Shown piece by piece: positions 19,748 through 30,592 of a stretch of 64,000 nt of DNA. The notes beneath the pieces were generated by a model that saw only the letters and a list, made by a program, of their open reading frames with translations, did not search any database and was not told the DNA's origin. Positions within the stretch are counted from its first letter, which is position 1. Each line of letters begins with the position of its first letter. A program made the position numbers and the translations under genes. Source of the DNA: Argyresthia goedartella (Eukaryota > Arthropoda > Insecta > Lepidoptera > Argyresthiidae); contig OX463827.1 in NCBI GenBank assembly GCA_949825045.1, forward strand, positions 6,346,501-6,410,500. The letters run 5' to 3'.

Positions 19748-20905
19748 GGAATATATATTTCGTATATTTTTCGTATATATTTATTGCACATAAAACGACA
19801 TAAGATATAATAAAACAGAAAGGACATCTACAAAGGCATGCTTAACTCTAAATAGAGACCTCTTCCAGCAAACCCAAGGTTGATATGAATAATCTAATAT
19901 ACAGGATAGACCTATGTGCTCTGATAAGATATATTCATACATATATTACTGAACTATAGAACTAACTGCTAGATACACTACATACACAAGTACATAAATA
20001 TTATATAAAAATATAAATACACCTAAATAAACTAATATATACAAAGCTCAAATCTAGGATAGAGAAAGATAATGCTCTTTCAAACGATTCTTGAAGAAGG
20101 GGAGAGACGGACTATCTCCGATAGTGCAGGGAAGTGAGTTCCAAAGAGTGATCGCCCGCAACCGAAAACAGTGCTTGTATGCGACGGTATTGTGATGAGG
20201 TAGGTATAGAGAGCAGGGAAGCCGTGTGAGTTCTACATGGACGAGCCGAAGGGAGAAATTGAATAAGCTCACGGAGAAAGCTAGGGTATCGAGGGTTGGT
20301 TAAGATGTTGAATAGAAGAGTGAGGATGTGTGTGTCCCGACGAAGACGGATCGGCAGCCATTTTAACTCCTTGCGATACTGCGAGACGTGGTCGAACTTG
20401 CGCAGTCCGAAGATAAACCGAATCCCCAGATTTTGAAGTCGCTCGAGTCTGTTCAGTTGCTCTTCGTTGGCGCTAGCCCAACAAACATCGGCATAATCGA
20501 TCAAGGGGAGAAGAAGAGATTGAGCAAGAGTAATTTTTTTTTGATGGGGCAGAAAGTTCTGAAGCCGTCTTAGTGAGTGAAAGGTGGAAAAGACGCGCCT
20601 ACTGACCTCGCTGACGTGGTTAGTCCAGGAGAGTTGTTTATCAAACACGACACCCAGGTTTTTGGCCTTGTCACTGTAGGCGATTAAAGTACCGTCATAG
20701 GTAACGGGCGGTATGTACAATTGTTGCAATGCGTTTAAAGAATGTCTGGTGCCCTTAATAATCGCCTGGGACTTACTGGAGTTTACCAGCAATCCATATG
20801 ACGAAGCCCAGGTTCTGATGTTCTCATAGTCAGCGTTCAGTGTGTCTATAGCCAGGTTCACATCACTGAAGAGTAAATGACGATAAATCTGAAGATCATC
20901 ATATA
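19748..20905 (-). mobile_element. 5'-truncated LINE with reverse transcriptase fragment
   Basis: About 1.16 kb. The 3' UTR (TTTATTGCACATAAAACG..., GACCTCTTCCAGCAAACCC) is shared with 15186-15480 and 34030-34180. The 5' break lies just upstream of the catalytic YxDD motif. It inserted in the same sense as the TYSND1-like gene, immediately before its exon 3. Confidence 0.85.
20054..20900 (-). pseudogene. LINE reverse transcriptase C-terminal part
   Basis: Begins near the RT active site, read as YDDLQIYRH (YADD with one residue lost), then the thumb region with LNADYENIRTWASSYGL, NLGVVFDKQLSWTNHV and LLLPLIDYADVCWA. The tail TLWNSLPCTIGDSPSLPFF in another frame (20272-20054) shows a frameshift near 20200. 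This is a non-LTR retrotransposon ORF2; the clade is not certain (jockey-superfamily-like). Confidence 0.85.
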
Positions 20906-21351
20906 TAGAATATACACATTTATACTGTATCTATCTGTCCATCTGAGTTGACTGCAACCAATGTTGAGTAAAGGCCTTCTAGTGGTCGCCTGTCGGTCTA
21001 CGCGCCTCCCTAGGCCACCATTCCGATGGAACTCTGATCGAATCTTTTTGATAATTGCTAAGAATGATGTAATTAGGAATCCCTTAAAATATGACTACAC
21101 CTTTCTGCTACACCCTGTATGAAGGCAAACAGATTGTTTCTGGCCCTTATCGTGTCCGTTTGTACTATGAACTAAGTATCCCCTGCGCTTGCGTGACATT
21201 GGACTCGTGGGAGATACAAACAGTGACGTCAGTCGGATAAACTATAAACGTTACGGTACCGTCATTTTGCGTTCTAACAATGGAGATGTTGAGCTAACGC
21301 TGGTTGTTGTGTTAAAAAATCAGCTAATCACGACCTCATTCCACTGTTACA

Positions 21352-21425
21352 GACTTCGTAAAGGTATGAAATTGGTCGCAAGGAGGATAGTCAGTCAGAT
21401 GACCTTAAGAAATCCACTGAAAGGG
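21352..21425 (+). other. Weak exon candidate
   Basis: CCACTGTTACAG at 21340-21351 and GGTAAGTAG after 21424 would bound a 74-nt exon, open in one frame (MKLVARRIVSQMT). No homology recognised. It may be fortuitous. Confidence 0.15.
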
Positions 21426-21529
21426 TAAGTAGTCAAACCGAATTCCCAAAAGGGCAGATAGTATACAGTAGATGCAAGACGTTTAGCTGTGCTCTTATTA
21501 ATTATAGGTGCCCGACACTCCTCTAACCC

Positions 21530-21620
21530 ACCTTGAGCCACCGTGGTGAAGTATGGCTCAATCTGAGCCGAATCCGGGTAAAGTCCTGTGCCCTCGGTGG
21601 GAACATTATTTCACTACATT
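21530..21620. repeat. Fragment of a dispersed repeat
   Basis: CCGTGGTGAAGTATGGCTCA and ATCCGGGTAAAGTCCTGTGCCCTCGGTGGG resemble 50735-50800 and 53430-53520, where the repeat occurs in both orientations. Confidence 0.5.
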
Positions 21621-21714
21621 TATTATTATAAAAGTTTTATCGATCTAGCTAGAGATGTCAGGGCTCGAACAGGTAAGACCTTTGCCCAGCAGTGGGACAA
21701 TATGTAATAAAATA

Positions 21715-21915
21715 GTAGATTGTATAACAAGGGAGCAAAATAATATTTTTCGGCGAGGGCGCTATTTTGAATTCAGAGCGAAACGAGCGATTCTATAGTA
21801 AAAGCGAGCGATCAGCGAGGGGTTCTTTAATAGAATCGTGAGTAAGCGAAGAATTCAAAGTACTTCGCCCGAGGAAAAAATAATTTTGCTCCCGAGTGAT
21901 ACACTCAACTTTTCA
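21715..21915. mobile_element. Foldback MITE (AACAAGGGAGCAAAATAAT ends)
   Basis: Left end GTATAACAAGGGAGCAAAAT; right end TTTTGCTCCCGAGTGATAC. The interior is also palindromic (GAATTC...GAATTC, GAGCGATTCTATAG / TAGAATCGTGAG). A related copy is at 30404-30590, and longer relatives form the ends at 43765 and 45085. Confidence 0.8.
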
Positions 21916-22193
21916 TCTCCTTTTATGAGAAAATAAGTAAGAGAATATATGACTAAGTTTAATTCATAAAAAAATACATATGAACGTAAAAATGTATGAT
22001 AACAACATCAATTACAAACTTATATTTATATTTGACACACTAACTAGCGCACAATTTTGAAAATGTATAGTCACCGTTTTATTTGGGACCGTTATTGTTG
22101 TGTTGGTGTGTGTTGTGTGTGTGAGTAAACAGGTATGACAATATTTACATCTATTTCAATAGTTTCTGGGCTAAATAATACCCTTCGTTCGGT

Positions 22194-23147
22194 TTAGGAC
22201 AGATTCTCGTTATGGCAGATTCTTCTTATGGCAGATTATTGATACGGCAGATTCTTGTTAGGGCAGCAGTACAGTCATCGTAAAGTTTGGGACCCTTCGT
22301 CCGTTTTCGTAACCAGACTTTCGTAACCAGTTACGAAAATGCAATAATTTTTCCACATTCGTAACTGAGTTACGAAAAGGGAACGCTTTTTCCATTTTCG
22401 TAATAATTTTGACAGTTACGATTGTGGATTTTTTTCCCTTCGGGGCTCAGAATATTTTGTGCAGTGTTCTGTTGGAAAATGAACTTGTATTTTTTTTTCA
22501 GAAAGTCGCGTAAAGAAAAGAATCGTGATTTTCCCGGATGAGGTGGCAGAGGCACAACTTCACATAATTTTTATCATTTTGACGGATGTCAAAACATTTG
22601 ACAGTAGTCAATGTTTTTGACAGGTGTCACTATTTTTACAGGTGTACCTGTCAAAATTAGAGTCATCTGTCAAAATAGTGACGCCTGTAAAAATAGTGAC
22701 ACCTGTCAAAAACATTTGACTCCTGTCAAATGTTTTGACACCCGTCAAAATGATAAAAATTATGTGGTTTTGACAGGTGTCACTATTTTTACAGGTGTAC
22801 CTGTCAAAATTAGAGTCGTCTGTCAAAATAGTGACGCCTGTAAAAATAGTGACACCTATCAAAAACAGTGAAACCTGTCAAAAATTGAGACAATTTTCAA
22901 AAAAATCTCACGTAACAGTAAATTATTTCGAAATAGTGATACCTGCCAAGAACGCAAAAATAGTTTTGTCACCTATCAAAATTAATTAAACCTGTCAAAA
23001 ATTATGACACCTGTCAAAGTGAAGGCCTGTGCCCCTCGATGGGGAAGTGTCCAATAATCATTTCTTCCTTACCAGTAGTACCCCCTACTTTATAATTACT
23101 GTACTTCTGCCCTAACACGAATCTGCCATAACGAGAATCTGTTCTAA
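22194..23147. mobile_element. 954-bp inverted-repeat element filled with TGACAGGTGTCA-like motifs
   Basis: Ends: TTAGGACAGATTCTCGTTAT at 22194 and the inverse ATAACGAGAATCTGTTCTAA at 23128-23147. Matching continues into GTTAGGGCAGCAGTAC / GTACTTCTGCCCTAAC. The left end carries two extra copies of a TATGGCAGATTCTT-type unit. The interior has more than 15 copies of GACAGGTGTCA / TGACACCTGTC and a large hairpin. No coding sequence. Superfamily unknown; no clear target duplication. Confidence 0.8.
22561..22763. repeat. Long hairpin, about 85-bp arms
   Basis: CATAATTTTTATCATTTTGACGG... at 22561-22645 is mirrored by 22680-22763 with few mismatches; the centre is at about 22662. The central part recurs at about 22771-22870. 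Transcripts would form a long stem. Confidence 0.85.
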
Positions 23148-23744
23148 CTCCTTTTGTTATATTTATTTATTATTATTTTGGCGCACCATGCCGCAGTAGC
23201 CAACGGCAACAAACATTATGGACATTCTAATTAGGCCAACAATGTCAATAAATATCACGTAATCACGAAACTCGATATTCCAAAGGGATCACTCGATGTT
23301 GGTAACCACATTCAGTTTAGAGACAATTTAAAACACAAATACACTAGATTTCACCAAAAACTGGTCTAAATTCTGCTTAGAAATAACATTTTTTCCCAAA
23401 ATTCTATATCCGACGAAAATCTGAACATAGCAAGAAGTGTCTTAATTCATTTCAGTGATGGGCATGATTTGACGAAAGAACGTTTGCTAAAAATCAATTC
23501 TGGGTCGTGGACTAAATGCATCGAGCACTTCATAAAATTATCGAAAATGAGGGAGCTCGCAGTTCTATATACCACGTGACCACACCTTTTATAATTAATG
23601 TTAGCGACATCAGAGATTCACTTGATACTGACTATAGCAATAGCAGCTGTTGAATTAGATGCTTTCTGAGCAGGTTTTTTTAAATCCAATAGATGGCGAT
23701 GTAGTCAACCCTTCTCGTTTTTTCTTTCGCGGATGATTAATTTC
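23148..23744. other. No gene recognised
   Basis: AT-rich, without open frames or known repeats. Confidence 0.4.
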
Positions 23745-23935
23745 AAGTGCCTCTTATATACGCCGATTATCAAGAGATTCTTGTTTCGTCGTTGGAAGAG
23801 CTGCAGGAGTTGGTAACTCTCTTGAATGAAGTTGAATGTAAGTAAGACCAAGGTCGCGGTTTTATGAAAGTATACAGAAGTATCTGAATGCGTGGTTTTA
23901 CTTACAAGTACTTTTTTCCCTTCTTCTTTAATGAT
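23745..23935 (+). pseudogene. Degraded LINE reverse transcriptase relic
   Basis: Plus-strand codons read ILVSSLEELQELVTLLNEVE after an eroded YADD-like TATACGCCGATTATC, then KTKVAVL after a frame change. This order (active site, LEELQ.LL..LN, KTKV) is typical of LINE reverse transcriptases. Very short and broken. Confidence 0.45.
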
Positions 23936-24335
23936 TCGTTCATGAAAGTTACCATTTCCTGCAACTCATCTACATCCTGAGACACTTGGAAAAGTACCTA
24001 AATCTCGCATTTTCATCCCAGAATCACGCACTTTCAAATCTTTCAAACAACATATTTACCACATTCATCCTGCACGAAAGAAGAAAAACTAGTTCGGGCT
24101 ACCAAAGCGCCGTCTATTTGATTCTAAAAAACCTGTTCAAAAGTATCTAATTATTTTGATTGTAATAATAAATAAACATATTTTTTAAACCCCGATTGTT
24201 TATTACAAGTGTTTTTTATAATTAGCTAGCGACACCTTACTGGTCGAAATTCAGTTATTAGTAATAGAAATAGTTTTTATTTTTAATTTCAATAACTAAT
24301 TGAACTGATTTCAGCCAATCACATGCCGCTTTTTA

Positions 24336-24570
24336 GGGTTCCGTACCTGAGGGGTGCCAAACGGGACCCTATTACAAAGACTCCACTGTCTGTCTGTCTG
24401 ACTGTCCATTTGTCATTTGGCTGTATCTCATGAACATTGCTAGTTAGACAGATGAAAATTTCACAGAAGATGTATTTCTGTTGCCGCTTTATCAACAAAT
24501 ACTGAGAAACAGAATAAAATAAATATTTAAGGGAGCTCCCGTACACCAAACGTGATTTTTTTTACTCGAT
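24336..24570 (-). repeat. Dispersed GGGTTCCGTACC repeat
   Basis: Starts AGGGTTCCGTACCTGAGG, continues AACGGGACCCTATTAC, CTGTCTGTCTGTCTGACTG, GAAAATTTCACAGA and TTAAGGGAGCTCCCGTAC. Copies or parts lie at 35819-36050, 54170-54230, 62695-62900 and 63720-64000. I recognise this type as common in lepidopteran genomes. Confidence 0.8.
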
Positions 24571-24892
24571 TCTGATAACGGCAACAGGTAGACGCTTGAT
24601 AAAAATAAATAATTAAATTAAAATAAAACAAATATTTAAAACATTTAAATATTTATTTGTTTGCAGCGAAGCAACAGATTTCTTGACTTTCCAAGCAACG
24701 CCAGTTATCCGCCGATTAGAATATGAGCCGCACTTAAATCGGCTAACCGATACAGGGAACACAGAAAGTCCTTTGTTAAGACCATTTGCATAACAAGTGT
24801 GAATAACAAGATGTTAGAGGGATTTTGAATCGAAAGGAATTGAAAGACAATTGTTATTTTATGTGGCAAGGACGGACCTAATCTTATACCCC

Positions 24893-25092
24893 GTGGGTAG
24901 GCAAACTAGGCTGGTCTATCGCCGCAGTTATGGAGTAATGAAGGTTTCCTCGCGATGTTTTCCATCACCGTTAGGACGTCCTTATATGTACTTAAGATAA
25001 ATTAATTATCTCATTGGTACATGGTCAGGAATCGAACCTGCATCTCCTATATGAGAAGCAAGCGTGAAACCCATTAGACCACGGAGCTCATG
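24893..25092 (-). mobile_element. tRNA-derived SINE (family C)
   Basis: Reverse complement: GAGCTCCGTGGTCTAATGGG head, GCAGGTTCGATTCCTGACC (B-box), CTTAAGTACATATAAGGACG and GAAAACATCGCGAGGAAACC. Same family as 56493-56700. Confidence 0.8.
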
Positions 25093-25764
25093 AATATATA
25101 GTATGTTATTATTATATTACTATTATTATATATACTTATAGATTTAATTAATTTAATTCATTCGACAATCAATTCTATCAGATCCCGGCAGTTGATTCAG
25201 TAATTCCCACAACACTATGAACGTCACATTTTATTGGGCGGCCATTCTGTTATTGAGATTGGCCATGTATAGACGCCTCGATTATAAAGGCAAGAATTCA
25301 TACAACTTGCATTCGATTTCTATGAACAATTCATATTCAAAATTCAAATCTCATTCGCGCCCGCTGAAAAGGCTATTAGAGACAAGAGCTACTTTGCTCC
25401 TGGTGATCGAGAAACAAATAACACTTTTAGAATAAAGGGGATGAAACAAAACTTCAATTACTTGCAACTCCTAAAGGACTTTACCCCTAGAAAAATAGAT
25501 TACCTTCTTGACTTAATTGTTATTAACGCCTGTACTTTTTCCCGTCTTATGGAAAGGAATCCATCCTTTTAGGCAATTGTTCAGTGAAGAACAAATTCTG
25601 AAATCGACAGATTAGTGATTCGTCAAATTCGCAACACGACAAATTGTCTTGGAGAGATTCTGAATTTCTCCATATTAGGTACACGGCAGAAAGAGTACTG
25701 TTGGGCATAATTTGTCTTACGTTCTTAATCCAAGCCAGCTCTAAACTAAAATTCGGTTTTACTA
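25093..25764. other. Intron of the TYSND1-like gene, no feature recognised
   Basis: AT-rich; a 72-codon open frame at 25217-25435 has no recognisable motif. Confidence 0.4.
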
Positions 25765-25865
25765 TTTTTGACAGGTGTCACTATTTTTGACAGGTGTCCC
25801 TATTTTACAGGTCACTATTTTCGACAGGTCACAATTTTTGACCGGTGTCACTATTTTTAATAGGC
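25765..25865. repeat. Cluster of TTTTTGACAGGTGTCACTA motifs
   Basis: Five degenerate tandem copies of the motif that fills the 22194-23147 element, without its terminal repeats. Confidence 0.8.
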
Positions 25866-26185
25866 AACAAATATAATGATCACCATAATATTTTTTTCTT
25901 ACCCAAAATGGGTAAATGATCATCAAAAGTTGCAGAAAATAGCAGGGCTACTGTGGTAGCTTAGGTGAAATTCTTCGTGTAAAGTTGAACATGTAAGAAC
26001 AACATAAAATATTTAAAACATACACAAGTACAAAAAACATAAAAAGAAGTTTGGTGATTTATTTATCTAAATACAATTTGGTGGTCGTTTACTAATTCTG
26101 GCGGTCGTTTCGAATTTATTGGCAGTAAAATAGGTGCGTTTTTGGTGACCGTTTAAACATAAGCTTTTTAAATACATCGTCAAAC

Positions 26186-26351
26186 CTGGTAGCTGCTGTG
26201 CTCCATATCGTCGCCAGCTCGTCTCCGAGCCAGGCTGACGACTCCGTCATAGTGCTTCTGCAGCTCCCCCGGGGAACTCTCGCACGTGACGTATATCTCT
26301 GGAAGGTTCTCATAGAACTGCTCGTTCAGTATCGGCTTGCCTTTGCTCTTG
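26186..26351 (-). CDS. TYSND1-like gene, coding exon 2
   Basis: Acceptor GTCTCCAG, first base completes a Ser codon left open by exon 1 (AG plus C). The donor is CAG before GTTTGA (weak), phase 0. 166 nt, GC-rich, open; encodes KGKPILNEQFYENLPEIYVT and SPGELQKHYDGVVSLARRR. It joins exon 3 at 19743 in frame. The weak donor (GTTTGA instead of GTRAGT) is a caution. Confidence 0.6.
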
Positions 26352-26399
26352 CTGGAGACAAGGAGAGGAACAACTTATAAATATACAAGTTTGCGAGGA

Positions 26400-27540
26400 A
26401 CCTTCATGCATGACTATAGCTGCGGCGATAGATAAGATAAGATAACGAGCATTTAACATTTTTGGCATACACCGAACTTTCCGCCCTAACGTTGAGTATT
26501 CTGTTCCCATATTATGGAAAAATATAGATTTTTGTGGTCAATCTTGAAATTGGTGTCAATTCACGGAATAAATTAGTACAATCAATAGTAATGAGTAATG
26601 AAATATATAATAATTCACCAAACTTAACTTTAACTTAACTTAAGTAAAAAAATGTTGACTTCGTGTTTTAGAATTATGAAGAAAAAATAATTAAATGCTC
26701 GCAACAAGTGCTTTTATTAGTCATTTCACACACTTTGAAATATATATTGTTTAATCTTCTGATGGGCCAAATACGACTTAATTTTTCACATATATCATGT
26801 CGAGCATACTAAAAACACGAAATCTTTTGGTTTAACCTACAGTTGACAGTTTGGCACGAAAACGGACCTACAGCGGAAGCGACGTTACAGTTATTGTCAG
26901 TAAGGGACAGATGTCTACCTAAATCTCTTTCTCCTTTTTTCGCATTGCAGAGGAAAGGGAGACTGACCCTTACTTACAACAACAATGACGTCACTTCCCC
27001 AGATGGTGTTTTAAACAAGTGCTCTTTGCAGTTACTTTAAATTCGTATTTATTTAGTTGAAATACTAAATAAAATAAAAAGTGCAAAAGAGGAGCCTTTT
27101 ATGTATTTAGGTCTCAAAATATTATTAAATGTGATTCATATCTTAACCGAAGATTATCTATTGTGGCCCCTCATATTTAAACCATACATTTCTCATTATT
27201 TTTCCTGTGATATTTAGGCAAATACCGAATATTAATGTGTTTTTTTTTCAAATATTACGATCAGTAGTTTCGGAGATAACGGGTGGAATGGTATTTTTTA
27301 ATAAATATTTTTTACAAGAATTTAAGAAATATGAAAAAATAATAACTTACAATAAGGCCTTTCATTTGACACGTCATACGACAGGCTACGGTTTTATAAA
27401 CCTTTTTATATATAATGATTTGTCCCCCAAATTCAACATTATTTTGTTTTCGTAACACGTTCGCGCTTAAGCCACAGATATACATACGTGTGCTAAATGT
27501 CAAACGTAATCGGTTCAGAATTTGGTCATAATATTACTTT
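26400..27540. other. Intron of the TYSND1-like gene
   Basis: AT-rich without recognised genes. Short frames at 26843-27040 and 27207-27455 have no motifs. Confidence 0.4.
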
Positions 27541-28280
27541 TATCTACACACGTATCATAAATCCTCTTTACTGCGTACAAAAACCGCACGTTGCGACCAG
27601 CATAATGTTATACTACTTGGTAAAAACTCATTTCTTATCTGAATATTGATACATTATAACAATAATGTATAAATTTTCGCCAAATTATGACATTAAAATT
27701 TCAAACGCCGACGCCCGCCTGCATGCCGCCCCTAGTTTGTCTGTGAAGTTGGTACTACTGAACAAGCTAAACAAGTGCAGAGCAATGATCAATGCCACAA
27801 TGCCGGTCGAACATGCGGTTCCTGAACACATCAAAGAGAGCTTATGATATGTGTGTAGATAAACTAGTGTATGTAACTGTACATAATTAGGCATTAAAAC
27901 TCTTGAGTGATATTATTATGAAACTCGCCTTCGGCCACCCACTCTCGAGCTTTAATGCCCTCCATTATGTAGCAGTCACATAAACTACTATTCTTATCTG
28001 AATATTGATACATTATGACCATAATGTATAAATTTTCGACAAATTATGACATTCAAATTTCGAACGCCGACGCCCGCCTGCGTGCCGCCCCTAGTTTGTC
28101 TGTGAAGTTGGTAATGACATTCAAATTTCGAACGCCGACGCCCGCCTGCGTGCCGCCCCTAGTTTGTCTACAAATTTTCAGATAAGAATGAGTTTTTACC
28201 AAATATTTTTACATTATGCTGGTTTTAACGTGCGGTTTTTAGACGCAGTAAAGAGAGTTTATGATGCGTGTGTAGATAAT
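27541..28280. mobile_element. MITE with about 65-bp inverted ends (TATCTACACACGTATCATAAA)
   Basis: Left end TATCTACACACGTATCATAA, then CTCTTTACTGCGTACAAAAACCGCACGTT; the right end at 28205-28280 is the inverse. An internal end-like segment at 27806-27862 suggests a composite of two copies. A CGAACGCCGACGCCCGCCTG segment occurs three times. A related copy is at 35397-35753. No coding sequence. Confidence 0.85.
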
Positions 28281-28294
28281 ATAAAGGATTTTTC

Positions 28295-28420
28295 ATGTGT
28301 ACTTCAGTTTTTGTTTTAAGTATTTTTTGTTGTTCTTACATGTTCGCTTCGCTCACCCCCTTTACCCTTCACCTAAGCTACCGCAATGTTTTGCCCTGAT
28401 TTAAGCTGTGCAAATCAACT
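28295..28420 (-). mobile_element. Fragment of the 9-bp-TSD MITE family
   Basis: TTTTAAGTATTTTTTGTTGTTCTTACATGTTC, CACCCCCTTTACCCTTCACCTAAGCTACCGCA and GCTGTGCAAATCA match the interior of the copies at 39548, 56033 and 61030. Confidence 0.75.
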
Positions 28421-29254
28421 GTTGTCGTGACGCCATCTTGTTTTCCAACATGCCGGCTTTTGGTGAGACAGATTGTTAAACGTTTTCGACGATACTTTAG
28501 TGACTTGGTTAAACGTCGGTATTTAATCAACGGTGTAGATAGCTAGTTCGGGATTTAACCAACCAACTGCGACATACATATATGCACGCCATTCTAGTAA
28601 AACCAAATCTAGGTTTTTTCTTTCAGCTAAAGACTGTTCTTTATCTATATGTATATATATCCTCACTAGTGCTCCACTAAATTGACTGTATTGTATGTGC
28701 TAAGAACTGTCCCTTCACTGTGCTTCGACTAATATATTATTTTCGAACGAAGATCGTGCTTATATTTATCACTGCTTCACATCCCATATCTACTAGCTAA
28801 CGCAATCAGTCTAGGACCGCAAGGATAAATACACCACCTAATTTACTCTAAACACCACACACTAAAGTCAGTCGCGCTCGCCGCGGCTCCTAGTCACCGC
28901 TCGTCCGGTGTGGACGCGCCATGTGTCAAATATCGAAGTGTCAGTTTTTTGTCAGTGTCAGAGTTTACTATGGGTAAATTCAAGCAACCATTTTCTTCTC
29001 GAAATGAAATGAAATGAAATAATTTATTTGCGTTGATGTGGTACAGTCATGGGTCTTATCGTTGAGTATTATAATAATAGAGCGGCACATTCAGCCAATT
29101 TGTGGCATGCAAATAGTATTTGTATGTACAAAGACATACGTTCTCTAATATCAAAATCGGTAGGACCGTTAGGTTAGTATACTAACCTTAAATCTTATTG
29201 AATTAATTAATAATTATTCATATCATAATAGAAGCAACACAATACACATTAAAT
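28421..29254. other. Unassigned; short GAAAT microsatellite
   Basis: A GC-rich stretch lies at 28862-28930. (GAAAT)n, about four units, is at 29003-29022. No gene recognised. Confidence 0.4.
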
Positions 29255-29399
29255 CACAGACTTGAATAGTAGGGACAGGGCACGGAGCGCTTGAAAGTGT
29301 CGCTACAAAAACAGTACAAAATCGGGAAAATTGGACTGTTTGCAATCAGTCGCGCTTGGACGGTGACAGCCGATTGACATATCGGCAGCAAAAACAAAA

Positions 29400-29476
29400 A
29401 TGGTGACCTGCGACGTAAAAAGGTGTAAATCATACCCAAATCGCAAAACACAAAAACAGGGACTGTCGTATCACAA
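29400..29476 (+). pseudogene. THAP first exon in the left arm
   Basis: ATG at 29400; reads MVTCDVKRCKSYPNRK and ends SYH plus AA before GTAAAT. C-x4-C spacing and the terminal FH/YH-K fit the first half of a THAP zinc finger. The split phase equals that of exon 1 in the P-element at 9812-9733. No second THAP exon was found downstream. Confidence 0.75.
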
Positions 29477-30399
29477 GTAAATATTATATTTTCAATTACT
29501 ATTGGCTTTAAATTGATTATCTATAAAATATTGTTCTCGAAAAAATCCTCAAACGAAAATCAACCATTCGACTGACGTAACAGTGAAACTGCCCGCTTCC
29601 TATATTTGAAAAACGATCCGATTTGGTTATTTTTCTATTCGTAATGTCAAGATTACTATTCGTAATGTCATTAGATTACTATTCGTAATGTCATTAGATT
29701 ACTATTCGTAATGTCATTTGGTTACCCCCCCCCCCCCCCCTAACTAATTCATAACTTTTTCTATGATTAGGTATTTTATTACTTATAAATTAAAATCAAG
29801 ATCTTAAACTCCAAGTCACGCTACTAATGTGTATCTGTGAGCTTACATCCTCTTTCATAATTTAACGGCAAAGACAAAAATTAATATGCCTATTTAATTA
29901 TGTTTCAACTTTTTATTAATTAAACATGAGCTAATTGCGTGAGACCTCGCCCCTTAAGTAAAATTTTAGCTAGATATATTTTATTTCTACTCCTAATCAC
30001 CGATTAAAAGTCACCGGGTATTTGAGAGTTATCCGTAGATCAACTTTCCTAATATTGTGTCTATACACCACAAATCGGAACGTGGCCGACCGTGACGCCG
30101 TTACAATTTTTCGTACTGTCTTGGTTCCGACGAATTCCGACAGGGGCGCTATTTTTCTTAGCCTCAAAATGGTAAGAAATTTAGTACGGGAAGGCCTATC
30201 CTTAGTATTTATATCGATGCATTAAATTCAATAAAACCATGATAATATTATTACATAAATTTGTTGACTTTTTGTGTCGTTTTGTAAAACTCCGTTAAGT
30301 TATATAAGCAATTATTAACAAGCCATTTTCTTAACTTTGACTTAAAAATAGGTAAAGGTAAATATTGTAGATCTGCGGGTAGACAATTAATAGTTATTT

Positions 30400-30592
30400 G
30401 TGTCACAAGGGAGCAAAATTATGTATTTACGGCGAGGGCGGTACATTGAATCCAGAGTGAAGGAAAGGATTCTACGATAGAATCCTGAGCGTAGCGAGGG
30501 ATTCTAAGTTAGAATCCTGAGCGTAACGAGGGATTCAAGCGTTAACGCCCATGGCGAAAATAATTTTGCTCCTGTGTGGCACATACAACTTT
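30400..30592. mobile_element. Foldback MITE (TGTGTCACAAGGGAGCAAAAT ends)
   Basis: Left TGTGTCACAAGGGAGCAAAA, right TTTTGCTCCTGTGTGGCACA. The interior has repeated GGATTCTACGATAGAATCC and GAGCGTAGCGAGGGATTC. It lies in the spacer of the P-type foldback element. Confidence 0.8.

Noticed and set aside
22608..22871. Repeat ORFs on both strands (FTGVTIF units)
   Set aside because: Arise from the hairpin and tandem motif; no coding evidence.
25010..25090. A functional tRNA gene
   Set aside because: Stem pairing is poor, and the sequence is followed by a SINE body shared with 56493.
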